Positions 3,719 through 5,076 of a stretch of DNA of 5,076 nucleotides are shown in pieces (position 1 is the first letter of the stretch; every line of letters starts with the position of its first letter). This DNA comes from Candidatus Iainarchaeum sp. (lineage in GTDB: Archaea; Iainarchaeota; Iainarchaeia; Iainarchaeales; GCA-2688035): contig JAFGEM010000007.1 in NCBI GenBank assembly GCA_016931555.1, positions 1 through 5,076 of the forward strand. The letters are read 5' to 3'. A model generated the notes under the pieces. It worked only from the letters and a program-made list of their open reading frames with translations. It ran no database searches and was not told the DNA's origin. A program made the translations under genes and the position numbers.

Positions 3719-5076
3719 ATGGACAGCTACAAGCACAAAATGGTTGCAAAATTGTTTGACATTGAAGCAGGCAAGCTAATTTCCATTATACATGAAAAAG
3801 ACGCCAAAGAACTCGGAGTTTTTCCCCTAGACAGAATAGAAATCTCCAACAAGCTGAACAGAAAGAGCATAACAACTGTTGTCGACACTACAACAACAAT
3901 GCTAAAAGAAAACGAAATAGGGTTATTTGAGGACGTTAAAAATGCGCTGGGCGCAAAAAGGGGGCAGGCACTTGAAGTAAAAGCCTCTTACCAGCCTGCA
4001 AGCGTTGCATTCATAAAGAAAAAAATACACGGGGAATCACTGTGTGAAAAGGAGATAAAACAGATTGTGTTTGATATTGCCCAAAACAAGCTGTCGGAGA
4101 TAGAGGCAAGCGCATTCATGACTGCAGTTTTCATACGCGGCTATTCTCTTGAAGAGACAGTGGCAATGACACGCGCGCTGTACGAGCACGGGAGAATATT
4201 AAAGCTCAACAGGGGCCCTGTTTTGGACAAGCACAGCATAGGCGGAGTCAATGGAAGGACAACAATGATTATTGTGCCCATAATAGCTGCCGCGGGATAT
4301 GTTATACCAAAAACAAGCAGCAGGAGCATTACCTCTGCAGCAGGAACAGCAGACGCAATGGAAGTGCTCGCAAATGTCGGCCTTTCAATAGAAAAGATAA
4401 AAAAAATAACAGAAAAACACGGCGGAGTAATAGCATGGGGCGGAGCAGTTGATTTGGCTCCGGCCGATGATAAAATAATCAAAATAGAACACCCGCTATC
4501 ACTGGATCCTGAGGGGCAGGTAATAGCAAGCGTGCTTGCAAAAAAGGCAAGCGTTAGCTCGGAATACCTTGTAATTGATCTTCCTGTGGGGCCAAACGCA
4601 AAGGTTCACACAGTAAAAAAGGCAGAGGAAATGGGAAAACGATTTGTTGAAATTGGAAAAAGAATGGGGATAAAAGTCGAGGCAGTACTAACTGACGGAG
4701 ACTATCCCTGTGGACGCGCGTTCGGGCCTGCGCTTGAGGCAAAGCTTGTTCTCGAAATACTCGAAGGCAAAGTATTTGATGACCTTGCACAAAAAAGCTG
4801 TGAACTCGCGGGCGTACTCTTAGAGTTGGCAGGCAAGGCCAAAAAAAAGCAGGGGGCAAAAAAGGCAAGGCAGATCCTTGAAAGCGGCCAGGCCCTAAAG
4901 AAAATGCAGCAGATAATAAAGGCTCAGGGGGCAAAAATACTGCACAGCAAAGACATTCCAAGGGCAAAGTTTGTGAAAAAAGTATACGCAAAAACTAATG
5001 GCGAGATTGGAACAATAAACGTGCGCAGCCTGATTTTTATTGCAAGAACTGCAGGAGCACCCGCAGCCAAGCTTGC
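3719..5076 (+). CDS. deoA: AMP phosphorylase (archaeal thymidine phosphorylase family), 3' end cut by the window
   Basis: The enzyme splits AMP (also CMP or UMP) with phosphate into the base and ribose 1,5-bisphosphate. In archaea this feeds ribose-1,5-bisphosphate isomerase and form III RuBisCO. The window shows 452 codons with no stop; the family is about 500 residues, so about 50 are missing. Residues 1 to about 92 are the N-terminal domain found in the archaeal enzymes but not in bacterial thymidine phosphorylase. Then come the helical region, DKHSIGGVNGRTT (170-182), TSSRSITSAAGTAD (199-212), WGGAVDLAPADD (240-251) and HPLSLDPEGQ (258-267). The C-terminal IARTAGAP segment is also present. 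ATG 3719 is the first usable start after the promoter; M8 is an in-frame alternative. There is no GGTG-type SD, only a weak AGGGA. Neither the isomerase nor RuBisCO lies in the window, so the pathway is inferred. Confidence 0.92.
   Translation, partial: MDSYKHKMVAKLFDIEAGKLISIIHEKDAKELGVFPLDRIEISNKLNRKSITTVVDTTTTMLKENEIGLFEDVKNALGAKRGQALEVKASYQPASVAFIKKKIHGESLCEKEIKQIVFDIAQNKLSEIEASAFMTAVFIRGYSLEETVAMTRALYEHGRILKLNRGPVLDKHSIGGVNGRTTMIIVPIIAAAGYVIPKTSSRSITSAAGTADAMEVLANVGLSIEKIKKITEKHGGVIAWGGAVDLAPADDKIIKIEHPLSLDPEGQVIASVLAKKASVSSEYLVIDLPVGPNAKVHTVKKAEEMGKRFVEIGKRMGIKVEAVLTDGDYPCGRAFGPALEAKLVLEILEGKVFDDLAQKSCELAGVLLELAGKAKKKQGAKKARQILESGQALKKMQQIIKAQGAKILHSKDIPRAKFVKKVYAKTNGEIGTINVRSLIFIARTAGAPAAKL

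Noticed and set aside
4554..4991. Long open frame on the - strand opposite AMP phosphorylase (145 codons), and a similar one at 4141-4482
   Set aside because: Both are antisense to conserved AMP phosphorylase motifs and have the Leu/Pro/Phe-rich look of reversed Lys/Glu/Ala-rich coding.
1..5076. CRISPR array, tRNA/rRNA genes, insertion sequence or defence system
   Set aside because: No regularly spaced repeats, cloverleaf-like sequences, transposase motifs or terminal repeats were seen; nearly all bases are accounted for by six housekeeping or surface genes plus the unknown basic protein.

Overview
The window looks like a piece of an archaeal chromosome. The evidence is an AMP phosphorylase of the archaeal type, a type I signal peptidase with the archaeal Ser/His catalytic pair, TATA boxes placed about 26 bases before start codons that lack a Shine-Dalgarno (SD) site, and a secreted protein ending in a PELP-helix-RRK tail like archaeal sorting signals. 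The small gene sizes, tight packing and lysine/alanine-rich coding would suit a DPANN-type lineage, but the lineage is inferred and not shown.

Left part (1-1928, + strand): a de novo pyrimidine (UMP) operon. It opens with the last 41 codons of a gene that reads as dihydroorotase (pyrC). A 138-residue very basic protein of unknown function follows, its ATG sharing one base with the pyrC stop. Next come orotate phosphoribosyltransferase (pyrE) and OMP decarboxylase (pyrF). The three complete genes each have a GGTG-type SD 5-6 bases before the ATG. The pyrE/pyrF junction carries two tandem perfect hairpins, the first containing the pyrE stop codon. PyrF keeps the family's phosphate-binding features but has a respaced catalytic motif.

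Middle (1929-3274, + strand): a TATA box leads an apparently leaderless gene for a secreted, disulfide-rich surface protein. It has a signal peptide, two related Ig-like modules, a CARDB-like module and a C-terminal membrane anchor with a PELP motif.

Right part (3276-5076): a signal peptidase gene on the - strand runs tail-to-tail against the surface protein gene with one base between the stops. It diverges from an AMP phosphorylase gene that runs off the right edge. One AT-rich element in the 62-base divergent region appears to serve as TATA box both ways.

Together the genes cover UMP synthesis, nucleotide salvage (AMP phosphorolysis) and protein export. No RNA genes, CRISPR arrays, insertion sequences or gene-free stretches above 300 bases are visible. 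The best candidates for something undescribed are the unknown basic protein inside the pyr operon, the variant OMP decarboxylase motif, and the four-arm hairpin structure between pyrE and pyrF.
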